Positions 1-6,515 of a stretch of DNA of 64,000 nt are shown here, in pieces. The translations under genes and the position numbers were made by a program. The notes beneath the pieces were generated by a model. That model searched no databases, was not told where the DNA came from, and worked only from the letters and a program-made list of their open reading frames with translations. The DNA is from Flavobacterium pisciphilum (GTDB taxonomy: Bacteria; Bacteroidota; Bacteroidia; Flavobacteriales; Flavobacteriaceae): NCBI RefSeq assembly GCF_020905345.1, contig NZ_JAJJMO010000001.1, positions 2,294,001 through 2,358,000 of the forward strand. Direction: 5' to 3'. Positions within the stretch are counted from its first letter, which is position 1; every line of letters starts with the position of its first letter.

Positions 1-422
1 TTGCGTGAAAGCCAATCATCATCAGTACAAATAGTAGTTGCCATTGTATAAAACAACTGGGAGTGTAAAACTCTACCAACAACTGCCAAATCTTCGTCTA
101 CAATTCGATTTAAACTTGTAATCGAATCTAATAGTGCTTTTTCATCTACAATGGGTTGCTTTTTATGTACCAACATCGTCATTCGGTTACTAATTCCAGC
201 AACAGTCATTGCGCTATTATTAGTTTGACTCCAACTATGAAAAAAACGTTGCAATCTTTCTTTCTCTTGTACTTTAGATGTCAATTGATTAAAACTTTCT
301 TCAATTTTTGAAAATGATTTTTCTTGATTTGGCAAAAACTTTAATAATTGATCCTTTAAATGGGATTCTTCCATTCCTTCAATGACTGGAAGAATAATTG
401 AACTTAAATTGGTCATAATCAT
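1..422 (-). CDS. partial helical protein of unknown function, downstream of the radical SAM gene
   Basis: An open frame begins at ATG 422 (or the in-frame ATG at 416) and runs off the left edge of the window; 140 codons are visible without a stop. The N-terminus reads MIMTNLSSIILPVIEG. The protein looks largely alpha-helical and lacks a signal peptide or membrane segment. A segment with H, FY and CTDDDW lies near the visible end. I do not recognise the family; a helical-bundle (PqqC or heme-oxygenase-like) enzyme is possible but is only a guess. It lies 116 bp behind the radical SAM gene on the same strand, so it may be co-transcribed and act in the same peptide-maturation pathway. Confidence 0.6.
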   Translation of the reverse strand, partial: MIMTNLSSIILPVIEGMEESHLKDQLLKFLPNQEKSFSKIEESFNQLTSKVQEKERLQRFFHSWSQTNNSAMTVAGISNRMTMLVHKKQPIVDEKALLDSITSLNRIVDEDLAVVGRVLHSQLFYTMATTICTDDDWLSR

Positions 423-538
423 TTAATTTATAGGTTAATTGCAATCTTAAATTTGGGGTTTTGACTTTAATACCCTTTTAAATATAGATTCAGGGCACTA
501 TATTGTTATGTTGAGGATTATTTTAATCCCTTCCATAA

Positions 539-1963
539 CTACTTCATCATTAATAATTCTAATTTTATTAACGAGTCTTTTGCTCTTTCCATTTTAACGG
601 CGTATTCATCATTCACTTCTTGGACGTCAGCATTACAAAAACTGCAAACTGCTTCTTCTTCATAAACATAATTATCACATCCGTGGCATAACTTAAGTGC
701 TTTGGGTATTCTTGGAACTCTATCTGTATTATCTGAAACCAAAATTGGAGTGACATCATTAGGTGATTGTATTTCTACTATTACGCCATTTTCATCTTCA
801 ACAATAATCTCAAAAAGTCCCATATCAAAAGACATTCCTGGTGCTTCTTGCGTTTTTCTTATTCGTTCCTTAAGACCTTTCTTTTTTAATTCTAGAGCGC
901 GATGATGACAAAAAGGATTATTACCTCTCTTACCAAACAACACATGACTAGTCCATGTACAGCCCGCTAAGCAAGAAGATTCGTAATAGCAACCTTTACA
1001 ACCGCCCCATAATTCTTCTTTATTTCTATATCTGGAAAAAACCATTTCTTCGCTATATTTCCAAATATCTTCAAGCTCCATATCTTTTACATTACCTCCA
1101 GTATATGCACTTGTTGGTAATGACGGACATCCTTTAATTTTACCATCTGCCTCAATCCCTAATCCTGTATGTCCTGCGGAACATCCTGTATAATATTTTT
1201 CATTACCCTGTCTCCAAATATGTTCATATGGTCCAAAATAACCAATGTTATTTCCTGCCTGTATTAAAATATTATGTGCTAAGGCTTTTCTGTATATCAC
1301 GATAAGGTCGTCATAAAAATCAATTAATTCATAAGGTTGAACTATCAATTCTTCTGAGTTATCTACGGCATTTCCCATAGCAACAGCTAGTTGTATTTGC
1401 CAGTTCTTTACATCATTTTCAATAAGAATATCCAACAGTTCATTCAGCTCATTTTTACTTCTTTTTGTAATTACTGTATTTACGCTAGAAGTTATATTGT
1501 GCTTTTTTAATAGTTGCAAGCAATTAACTGCATGTTCAAAAGAATCTCTTCTTCCCCTTATTTTATTATGTGTATCAGGCATCCCATCAATGGAAACTCC
1601 AATATTATTTATTCCTGCTTTTTTTGCATCAATGATTCGCTCTTCATTTAAATTATATGCACCAGACTGCATAGAACATTCAATCCCACTTTGATGTATT
1701 CTTTCGATAATTTCAATCCAATCTTTTCTTAGAAAAGCCTCTCCACCAATAATGGAAATTTCTCTTGTACCAAGACGTTTAAGACTTTCGATAACACCAA
1801 AACATTGTTCAGTAGTTAATTCGCCAGGCCTTACTTTTCCAGCTCTAGATCCGCAATGTGAGCATTTCAAATTACATGCTAAAGTAATTTCCCACACTAC
1901 ATGAACAGGAGTGGCTGTTTCATAATCGTCTCTTACTCTGTATCGTGTCGAAGTCTTGTCCAT
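539..1963 (-). CDS. radical SAM/SPASM protein with C-terminal zinc ribbon, probable peptide maturase
   Basis: The 474-aa product has the radical SAM CxxxCxxC motif (C30, C34, C37 in ACNLKCSHCGS), which holds the 4Fe-4S cluster that cleaves S-adenosylmethionine. A SPASM-type Cys cluster follows at about 260-355 (GCSAGH, IKGCPSLP, GGCKGC, SSCLAGC, FCHH) and would hold auxiliary clusters. A C-terminal ribbon CHGC/CSFC at about 426-443 is an unusual addition. SPASM proteins commonly modify ribosomally made peptides. Directly upstream on the same strand are two 57-58 aa DUF1843-like peptides, one with a Gly-Asp-Leu motif. From memory, a family of maturases associated with such GDL peptides has been named; I could not check this. 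The reaction catalysed is unknown. A terminator-like hairpin separates it from the peptide genes. Confidence 0.88.
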   Translation of the reverse strand: MDKTSTRYRVRDDYETATPVHVVWEITLACNLKCSHCGSRAGKVRPGELTTEQCFGVIESLKRLGTREISIIGGEAFLRKDWIEIIERIHQSGIECSMQSGAYNLNEERIIDAKKAGINNIGVSIDGMPDTHNKIRGRRDSFEHAVNCLQLLKKHNITSSVNTVITKRSKNELNELLDILIENDVKNWQIQLAVAMGNAVDNSEELIVQPYELIDFYDDLIVIYRKALAHNILIQAGNNIGYFGPYEHIWRQGNEKYYTGCSAGHTGLGIEADGKIKGCPSLPTSAYTGGNVKDMELEDIWKYSEEMVFSRYRNKEELWGGCKGCYYESSCLAGCTWTSHVLFGKRGNNPFCHHRALELKKKGLKERIRKTQEAPGMSFDMGLFEIIVEDENGVIVEIQSPNDVTPILVSDNTDRVPRIPKALKLCHGCDNYVYEEEAVCSFCNADVQEVNDEYAVKMERAKDSLIKLELLMMK

Positions 1964-1991
1964 CTTAATTTTTATTTATGGTTAATTGATT

Positions 1992-2036
1992 AAAAAAACG
2001 GTTTAAAAAGTAATACTTAATAAACCGTTTTTTTTT
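1992..2036 (-). terminator. terminator or attenuator between peptide genes and maturase gene
   Basis: A perfect 14-bp inverted repeat (TAAACCG plus A/T flanks) with a 15-nt loop and T-runs on both sides lies between the peptide gene stop (2040) and the radical SAM start (1963). On the minus strand it would end most peptide transcripts while allowing limited read-through into the maturase, a common way to make more substrate than enzyme. The stoichiometry argument is inference. Confidence 0.75.
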
Positions 2037-2039
2037 AGA

Positions 2040-2213
2040 TTACTTTTTCTTTCTCAAAGTATCAATTGCATCAAGCAATTCAACCAATGCTACATGCAAA
2101 TCTTTTTGTTCTCTTATGGTTTTCTTAGCTTGTTCAGCTACTGCAACCATTTTTTCTAAATCATTTGATGCTATCGCTTCTCTGATTCCTACTCCGTAAA
2201 GTACTGTTGCCAT
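2040..2213 (-). CDS. DUF1843-like small peptide, candidate maturation substrate (copy 2)
   Basis: A 57-aa product starts MATVLYGVGIREAIASNDL and ends LLDAIDTLRKKK. It aligns along its whole length with the 58-aa peptide encoded just upstream: shared YGV-IREA, SNDL-KM, AVA-QAK, TI--Q-DL, LLDAID and a Lys-rich end. The pattern fits my memory of DUF1843, a family of short acidic/helical peptides. It carries KDL where its neighbour has GDL. No signal peptide is present. It is the last gene before the terminator at 1992-2036 and the radical SAM gene, and a copy of the shared structured leader (2236-2287) lies just before its start. A role as maturase substrate rests on proximity. Confidence 0.8.
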   Translation of the reverse strand: MATVLYGVGIREAIASNDLEKMVAVAEQAKKTIREQKDLHVALVELLDAIDTLRKKK

Positions 2214-2235
2214 AATATCTTGTGTTTATAGTTAT

Positions 2236-2287
2236 TCCTACTCTTTAGGTTTTTCAGATACCCCCTTGCTTTTCTGTACAAGTCAGT
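2236..2287 (-). ncRNA. structured leader element, copy C
   Basis: Divergent copy of the element in front of 2556-2870, 3092-3751 and 9094-10113. Hairpin I is CTTG/CAAG with CAGA in its loop; hairpin III is GGGT/ACCT with TCTG in its loop; then comes the conserved tail GAGTAGGA. The stem of hairpin I differs completely from the AGTGG/CCACT of copies A and B, yet it still pairs and keeps the CAGA loop, which argues for conservation of RNA structure. The ATG seen in the other copies (CCTTATGAG) is AAAGAG here, so that ATG is not a conserved start codon. The middle hairpin II is missing. Confidence 0.55.
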
Positions 2288-2464
2288 TTATTTTTTCTTC
2301 TTTAGTGAATCTATCGCGTCTAGTAAGTCTAGCAAAGCTCCAGTTAGGTCTCCTTGGTCTTTTATGGTTTGCTTCGCCTGTTTAGCAACAGCCTCCATCT
2401 TAGCCAAATCATTTGATACCAAAGCTTCTCTAATAGCGACACCGTATGGCATAATTATTCCCAT
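2288..2464 (-). CDS. DUF1843-like small peptide with GDL motif, candidate maturation substrate (copy 1)
   Basis: A 58-aa product starts MGIIMPYGVAIREALVSNDL and carries DQGDLTGALLDLLDAIDSL followed by four lysines. The MPYGVAIREA start and the GDL segment match my memory of DUF1843. An alternative start at the internal Met (MPYGV) would give 54 aa, which is closer to the usual start of such peptides. It is a paralogue of the peptide encoded at 2040-2213, 74 bp downstream, and of the stub at 3004-3048. No signal peptide. Together with the maturase gene at 539-1963 this looks like a precursor/enzyme set; modification sites cannot be read from the sequence. Confidence 0.82.
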   Translation of the reverse strand: MGIIMPYGVAIREALVSNDLAKMEAVAKQAKQTIKDQGDLTGALLDLLDAIDSLKKKK

Positions 2465-2555
2465 ATTTGTAGTTTTTAATACTAATTATTGTTTTACGTC
2501 AAGACTAATAACTTTAGTACGTTATCAATCATATGAAAAGAATCATTGTAGTAAC

Positions 2556-2870
2556 TTACTCACCACCCAATGTTATCGTTCTTCCAAATTGTGGATCATT
2601 ACTAACATTTGTGCAAAACATCCATTCTGTAGTGAAACGAGTACCATCTTCTTTCTCTCCCGTTGCTACATATTTATGATGGATATTAAGTTTTGGTTTT
2701 TGAGTTTCTAAATTAAGGTTATAGAATAAAGATCTCCCAAGTGTACCAAAACCATAGGTTCCACTAGCTCCTTCAATTACAGGAAGAATAACAGGCCCAA
2801 CGCCTCCACCATTCCATTCAACATAAGGATACACATTTACATTTTTAACTTTTGTAGGTATAGCTTGCAT
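2556..2870 (-). CDS. unknown protein, short paralogue of the 3092-3751 product
   Basis: A 104-aa product begins MQAIPTKVKNVNVYPYVEW and contains a Gly-rich segment (WNGGGVGPVILPVIEG), YVATGEKEDGT, WMFCTN and FGRTITLGG. It is clearly homologous to the first about 104 residues of the 219-aa product at 3092-3751 and stops where that protein begins its second part. I chose ATG 2870 over the upstream ATG 2894, because 2894 lies inside the repeated leader element and is not conserved as ATG in all copies. No signal peptide or membrane helix. I do not recognise the family. Its place between peptide genes and leader copies suggests a partner or a second product of the same system. Confidence 0.7.
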   Translation of the reverse strand: MQAIPTKVKNVNVYPYVEWNGGGVGPVILPVIEGASGTYGFGTLGRSLFYNLNLETQKPKLNIHHKYVATGEKEDGTRFTTEWMFCTNVSNDPQFGRTITLGGE

Positions 2871-2884
2871 AATAATAGATTTTG

Positions 2885-2967
2885 TCCTACTCATAAGGCT
2901 TTTCAGATCCGCCTCCGCTTTGTACTGTGCGAAACAGTCCGTTTTTTTTAGTGGGTTCTGCTCCACT
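2885..2967 (-). ncRNA. structured leader element, copy B
   Basis: Nearly identical to copy A (3766-3849). Read on the minus strand: hairpin I AGTGG/CCACT with loop AGCAGAAC, hairpin II ACTGT/ACAGT with loop TTCGC, hairpin III AGGC/GCCT with a loop holding TCTGAAAA, then GAGTAGGA. CAGA in loop I and TCTG in loop III are complementary and could form a kissing interaction. It ends 14 nt before the chosen start of the 104-aa gene. A long frame can be read through it, but the poly-A run and hairpins make it more likely to be untranslated. Confidence 0.6.
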
Positions 2968-3003
2968 TATTGAATTCATTAAAAAAACCATTACTCTAAA
3001 CCA

Positions 3004-3048
3004 TTAACAATTTACCATAGCAATATCATACGGCATTGTTACTGCCAT
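3004..3048 (-). pseudogene. 5' stub of a third DUF1843-like peptide gene
   Basis: The minus strand reads MAVTMPYDIAMVNC followed by a stop. The first part, MAVTMPYDIA, parallels MGIIMPYGVA of the intact peptide at 2288-2464, including the internal second Met. It lies behind the 219-aa gene exactly as the intact peptide lies behind the 104-aa paralogue. I read it as a truncated leftover of a duplicated leader-protein-peptide module; a very short functional peptide cannot be excluded. Confidence 0.5.
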
Positions 3049-3091
3049 ATCTGCTAGTTGTCATTAATTTAAAAATTGATTGTTTAAAGAA

Positions 3092-3751
3092 TTAACCTCC
3101 GAATTGGTGTAAAAAAACAGCTGGCTCATTGTGACTCAAACCAGTTAAATTACTCACTGTAACTGTTTTACCTTCTTTGTTTTTTCCAGTAATAATGATG
3201 TCTTTCATCCCAGGTATTAATACTCCTAGTTTCTTACCTTTCACTACTTCCACTCCCATTTCATGCGGTGTACCAGTTCTAGTAGCAATCACATTTCCTG
3301 ATCCGTTTTCAATTAGTAGTTTCTCTCCGATAGCTGGCGCTGGAAATAACTGAGAAACTGTAATATCTGTTAACGGTCCTAGCGTAATGTAAGTAGGCAC
3401 AATAGAATCTCCCAAAGTAGTAGATTCAGATTCTTGTTTACCCATTGTAATGGTTCTTCCAAACTCAGGATTGTTACTTGCATTTGTGCAAAACATCCAC
3501 GGAGTAGTAAAAGGAGTACCATCTTCATACTCTCCCGTTGCTACATATTTTTGATGAATACCAAGTTTAGATTTTTGGGTTTTTAAATCAAGATCTAGAT
3601 TATAAAACACTGATCTTCTTAGTGTACCAACACCATAGGTTCCAATTGCTCCTTCAATAACAGGAAGAATAACTGGCCCGATGCCTCCACCATTCCACTC
3701 AAAATAAGGATACACATTCACATTTTTAACTTTTGTAGGTATAGCTTGCAT
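3092..3751 (-). CDS. unknown two-part protein, long paralogue of the 2556-2870 product
   Basis: A 219-aa product from ATG 3751 (MQAIPTKVKNVNVYPYFEW). Residues 1 to about 104 match the short paralogue (WNGGGIGPVILPVIEG, YVATGEYEDGT, WMFCTN, FGRTITMG). Residues about 105-219 form an extra part with beta-rich character (VPTYITLGPLTDITVSQL, GEKLLIENGSGNVIATRTG, KDIIITGKNKEGKTVTV) that resembles an Ig-like or carbohydrate-binding fold only in general composition. There is no signal peptide, so the protein is probably cytoplasmic or leaves by a non-Sec route. The family is not recognised. It is the first gene of the minus-strand peptide locus and carries leader copy A in its 5' region. Confidence 0.72.
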   Translation of the reverse strand: MQAIPTKVKNVNVYPYFEWNGGGIGPVILPVIEGAIGTYGVGTLRRSVFYNLDLDLKTQKSKLGIHQKYVATGEYEDGTPFTTPWMFCTNASNNPEFGRTITMGKQESESTTLGDSIVPTYITLGPLTDITVSQLFPAPAIGEKLLIENGSGNVIATRTGTPHEMGVEVVKGKKLGVLIPGMKDIIITGKNKEGKTVTVSNLTGLSHNEPAVFLHQFGG

Positions 3752-3765
3752 GATAATAAATTTTG

Positions 3766-3849
3766 TCCTACTCATAAGGCTTTTCAGATTCGCCTTCGCT
3801 TTGTACTGTGCGAAACAGTTCGTTTTTTTTCAGTGGGTTCTGCTCCACT
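3766..3849 (-). ncRNA. structured leader element, copy A
   Basis: Read on the minus strand: AGTGG/CCACT hairpin with loop AGCAGAAC; an eight-A run; ACTGT/ACAGT hairpin with loop TTCGC; AAGGC/GCCTT hairpin with a loop containing TCTG; then GAGTAGGA. CAGA in the first loop is the exact reverse complement of TCTG in the third. It lies between a candidate promoter (3928-3935) and the start of the 219-aa gene (3751), so it would be part of the 5' untranslated region of the locus. Confidence 0.6.
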
Positions 3850-3927
3850 CTTTTGATGAGTTAGCTGAATCATTTAAATATTAAAAAAAACTATTATAAA
3901 TGATAGATTTGGGGCTAACTTCTATTT

Positions 3928-3935
3928 CAAAGCTA
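3928..3935 (-). promoter_or_regulatory. candidate promoter -7 element of the peptide locus
   Basis: The minus strand reads TAGCTTTG, matching the Bacteroidota -7 consensus TAnnTTTG. Transcription would start near 3921 and run through leader copy A into the 219-aa gene. The rest of 3850-4078 is AT-rich; I see no credible gene in it. Confidence 0.45.
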
Positions 3936-4078
3936 TTATAAATAAATAGGCATTTGTAACAAAATGGTATCAAACGGGAAATTTTGGTCATGAAACAAAC
4001 AAAAACTGGCACAGAACATAAAAACGCACAAACATCTAATTTTAAACAACTTAAACTTACAAACAAAATCAATCAATT

Positions 4079-4104
4079 AAAGTTTCATTTATTTTTGAAA
4101 GTTT
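4079..4104. promoter_or_regulatory. candidate operator for the GbsR/MarR-like regulator, copy 1
   Basis: Inverted repeat with 9-bp arms AAAGTTTCA and TGAAAGTTT (one mismatch) and an 8-bp spacer. The same 9-8-9 layout with perfect arms recurs at 4647-4672 after the regulator gene. It lies just upstream of the promoter of the regulator, which suggests autoregulation. Confidence 0.55.
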
Positions 4105-4117
4105 AAAAACTTTTAAT

Positions 4118-4125
4118 TACATTTG
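4118..4125 (+). promoter_or_regulatory. promoter -7 element (TACATTTG)
   Basis: A perfect TAnnTTTG match sits only 5 bp before the ATG at 4130. Transcription would start at or next to the start codon, so the mRNA may be leaderless or nearly so. Confidence 0.5.
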
Positions 4126-4129
4126 TATC

Positions 4130-4633
4130 ATGGAATTCAAAGAAGCAAAAAATAAATTCGTTCAAACTTGGGGAGCATTAGGTTCTCAATGGGGAATTAA
4201 TAAAACCATGGCGCAAATCCATGCTTTATTAATGGTTTCCAACGAACCTGTTTCTATGGAAGATGTTATGGAAGAATTACAAATTTCCCGTGGAAATGCT
4301 AGTATGAATTTACGTGCCTTGATGGATTGGGGAATTGTCTATAAAGAATATAAAACGGGGGAAAGAAGAGAATTTTTTACTGCCGAAAAAGATTTAGATG
4401 AGCTTGCTGTAAAAATTGCACGCGAAAGAAGTAAACGTGAAATTAAACCAGCACTTAAAATCTTAAAAGAGGTTTCATCGATCGAAGCGAAAAATTCAGC
4501 AGAAGAAAAACACTTTGTAGATCAAACTGCTAAATTGTATGACTTTGTATTAAAAGCCGATAATATGCTAGACAAAATGACCGAATTTAATGAAAACTGG
4601 TTGGGACGTTTGGTTCTTAAAATAATGAAATAA
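4130..4633 (+). CDS. GbsR/MarR family transcriptional regulator
   Basis: The 167-aa product has a winged-helix DNA-binding domain at about 20-90 (TMAQIHALLMVSNEPVSMED, ELQISRGNASMNLRALMDWG) typical of the GbsR branch of MarR-like regulators, followed by a helical dimerisation region. Its recognition helix carries SRGNASMNLRAL. It is the first gene of a plus-strand series running to 7886. Matching inverted repeats stand directly before its own promoter and before the next gene, so it probably controls both. The signal it senses is not known from sequence. Confidence 0.88.
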   Translation: MEFKEAKNKFVQTWGALGSQWGINKTMAQIHALLMVSNEPVSMEDVMEELQISRGNASMNLRALMDWGIVYKEYKTGERREFFTAEKDLDELAVKIARERSKREIKPALKILKEVSSIEAKNSAEEKHFVDQTAKLYDFVLKADNMLDKMTEFNENWLGRLVLKIMK

Positions 4634-4646
4634 AAAAATTTAATCA

Positions 4647-4672
4647 AAACTTTCATTTTTTTCTGAAAGTTT
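4647..4672. promoter_or_regulatory. candidate operator for the GbsR/MarR-like regulator, copy 2
   Basis: Perfect inverted repeat AAACTTTCA / TGAAAGTTT with an 8-bp spacer, in the 55-bp gap between the regulator gene and the membrane-protein gene at 4689. Same layout as 4079-4104. A repressor bound here could control the downstream operon separately from the regulator gene. Confidence 0.6.
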
Positions 4673-4688
4673 AAAACACTCAATAACT

Positions 4689-5021
4689 ATGAAAGCTTTA
4701 CAAAAAATGAACACACTAGCGCTTGCAATTCCGCTTATCATTGCAATAACATATCCAGTTTTCAAAGAAGGCGCTATAATATTTGCCTTATTATCTACGA
4801 TGCTTACAGGATTAATTCAATTTTCGATAGGAGTAAAAATGCTGGTTGATAATCCAAAAGACAGATATATTCAGATATACATTTCAGCGGTTATATTGTT
4901 CTTTGCCCTTTGGTTATTTAATGGTCTTATTGGCTACAATAATTTCATGAGCTATGTACTCGTTCCAGTTCCACTTATTCTGGCCATTTATCTTTCTATC
5001 CTAATTTATAAAGAACAATAA
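4689..5021 (+). CDS. small four-helix membrane protein, unknown function
   Basis: The 110-aa product has about four hydrophobic segments (ALAIPLIIAITYP, IIFALLSTMLTGLIQ, ISAVILFFALWLF, YVLVPVPLILAIYLSILIY) and short polar loops; no enzyme motif is visible. It starts 17 bp after a candidate operator and ends 2 bp before the DUF2071 gene, so it is the first gene of the regulated operon. I do not recognise a family. Confidence 0.7.
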   Translation: MKALQKMNTLALAIPLIIAITYPVFKEGAIIFALLSTMLTGLIQFSIGVKMLVDNPKDRYIQIYISAVILFFALWLFNGLIGYNNFMSYVLVPVPLILAIYLSILIYKEQ

Positions 5022-5023
5022 TC

Positions 5024-5737
5024 ATGAGCTTTTTAACTGCAGAATGGAAAAATTTAGCATTATTTAATTACGAGATCAATCCTAAAATACTAGAGAAATA
5101 TGTACCGCCTGGAACTGAGATTGATTTATGGGATAACAAATGTTATGTGAGTTTAGTTGGTTTTATGTTTAAAAACACCAAAGTATTAGGCATAAAAGTC
5201 CCTTTTCATATAGACTTTGAAGAAGTAAACCTTCGTTTTTATGTCAAACGGTTTGAAAATGGAGCATGGAAACGTGGTGTGGTTTTTATAAAAGAAATAG
5301 TTCCTAAACCAGCCATTACTTTTATTGCAAACACTCTATATAAGGAACACTACCAAACTAATAAGATGAAGCATGCTATTATTGAGAGTATAAACTCAAA
5401 AACTTTTGTTTATCAATGGAAGAATCAAAATAAGTGGAATACTATTGAGGTGGAAACCGAAACAACTCAAAAAGAAATAGCAATAAACTCAGAAGCCGAG
5501 TTCATCACCGAGCATTACTTTGGATATACCAAATACGATAAAGATACCACCTATGAATATGAGGTAACACATCCTAGATGGAAACAACTTCGCTTAATTG
5601 ATTATAAAATAGAGGTTGATTTTGAAGACAACTACGGGCAAGATTTTGCTTTCCTGAATGAGTCAAAACCACTTTCGGCATTTTTAGCAATAGGCTCTAC
5701 CATTACAGTTGAAAACAAGAAAAAAATAAAGTCATGA
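5024..5737 (+). CDS. DUF2071 (YqjF-like) family protein
   Basis: The 237-aa product fits DUF2071: an N-terminal segment resembling FLTAEWKNLALFNYEI, then KYVPPGTEIDLWDNKCYVSLVGFMF, VNLRFYVKR and a later EHYFGYTK block. Members are soluble proteins of unknown function, often found near regulators and SRPBCC or epimerase-like proteins, as here. It is tightly packed: 2 bp after the previous gene and a 4-bp ATGA overlap with the next, so translation is probably coupled. Confidence 0.85.
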   Translation: MSFLTAEWKNLALFNYEINPKILEKYVPPGTEIDLWDNKCYVSLVGFMFKNTKVLGIKVPFHIDFEEVNLRFYVKRFENGAWKRGVVFIKEIVPKPAITFIANTLYKEHYQTNKMKHAIIESINSKTFVYQWKNQNKWNTIEVETETTQKEIAINSEAEFITEHYFGYTKYDKDTTYEYEVTHPRWKQLRLIDYKIEVDFEDNYGQDFAFLNESKPLSAFLAIGSTITVENKKKIKS

Positions 5738-6090
5738 ATGCAAATCTTAATATTATAGGATATTTCATTTATTTGATGATAACAATCTTTATAATAGTTC
5801 GGGTTGGAAAAAGCTGTTACAAAAATGGCAATGTCTTCGTTTCAGAGCTTATTCCTAATCACAAAGAGTTATGTCAAAGAATAAATCAACTATTACTACT
5901 GGGCTATTACTTGCTGAATATTGGGTATTGTGCAATGACTTTAATTTCATGGGAAACAATACTATCTACCCATCAACTCATAGAAATGATAGCAATAAAA
6001 ACAGCGATTATTATATTTATAATCTCAGGATTGCATTACATAAACATCATCATAATAACCAAATACATTCAAAAATTAATTAACAACTAA
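5734..6090 (+). CDS. small membrane protein, paralogue of the next gene product
   Basis: The 118-aa product has about three membrane segments (IIGYFIYLMITIFIIVRVG, LLLLGYYLLNIGYCAMTLI, IIIFIISGLHYINIIII). It aligns with the 123-aa product encoded 13 bp downstream: IGY-IYL, a KSCYKNGNVF / KTLFRNGKVY block, GYYLLNIGY / GFYLLNLGF. Its start overlaps the DUF2071 stop by 4 bp. Function unknown. Confidence 0.72.
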   Translation: MNANLNIIGYFIYLMITIFIIVRVGKSCYKNGNVFVSELIPNHKELCQRINQLLLLGYYLLNIGYCAMTLISWETILSTHQLIEMIAIKTAIIIFIISGLHYINIIIITKYIQKLINN

Positions 6091-6103
6091 TAAATCAAAC
6101 GTC

Positions 6104-6475
6104 ATGGAAACTACAAAAATTTTAATCGGTTATGCCATTTATTTACCAATAGCTCTTTTCCTAACCTATTATGTTTCAAAAACTTTATTCAGAAACGGAA
6201 AAGTATACATGCTTGATATCTTTAAAGGAAGAGAAGAAATTGCCAATGCAACCAATAAACTATTCGAAACTGGATTTTACCTTCTGAATCTTGGTTTTGC
6301 ATTAATGATCTTAACGATAGTAGAAGATATCAATAATTACCAAACCTTAATAGAAGCTTTAAGCTATAAAATAGGTGGATTCTCAATTTACCTAGGAATA
6401 ATGTTATTTATTAATTTGTATTTCTTTTTTAGAGGAAAAAGAAAAGCTAATGAAAGAAATACTGTAGCAGCATAA
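6104..6475 (+). CDS. small membrane protein, paralogue of the previous gene product
   Basis: The 123-aa product has about three membrane segments and a basic tail (FFRGKRKANER). Shared features with the upstream protein (IGY-IYL, NGKVY, GFYLLNLGF) show an old tandem duplication. It lies in the middle of the GbsR-linked operon. The repeated pair may form a heteromeric membrane complex, but that is a guess. Confidence 0.72.
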   Translation: METTKILIGYAIYLPIALFLTYYVSKTLFRNGKVYMLDIFKGREEIANATNKLFETGFYLLNLGFALMILTIVEDINNYQTLIEALSYKIGGFSIYLGIMLFINLYFFFRGKRKANERNTVAA

Positions 6476-6515
6476 TTAAGATAGTAAAGTAAGTTTAAAA
6501 GTAAAAAAACACATC

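Noticed and set aside
2871..2966. Extended coding start of the 104-aa gene, with MEQNPLKK... read from 2966
   Set aside because: It lies inside leader copy B, which recurs before other genes as an RNA-like structure. The ATG in CCTTATGAG is not conserved in copy C.
3881..4072. 63-codon minus-strand frame upstream of the peptide locus
   Set aside because: AT-rich, Cys/Phe-rich composition with no family likeness, and it overlaps the likely promoter region.
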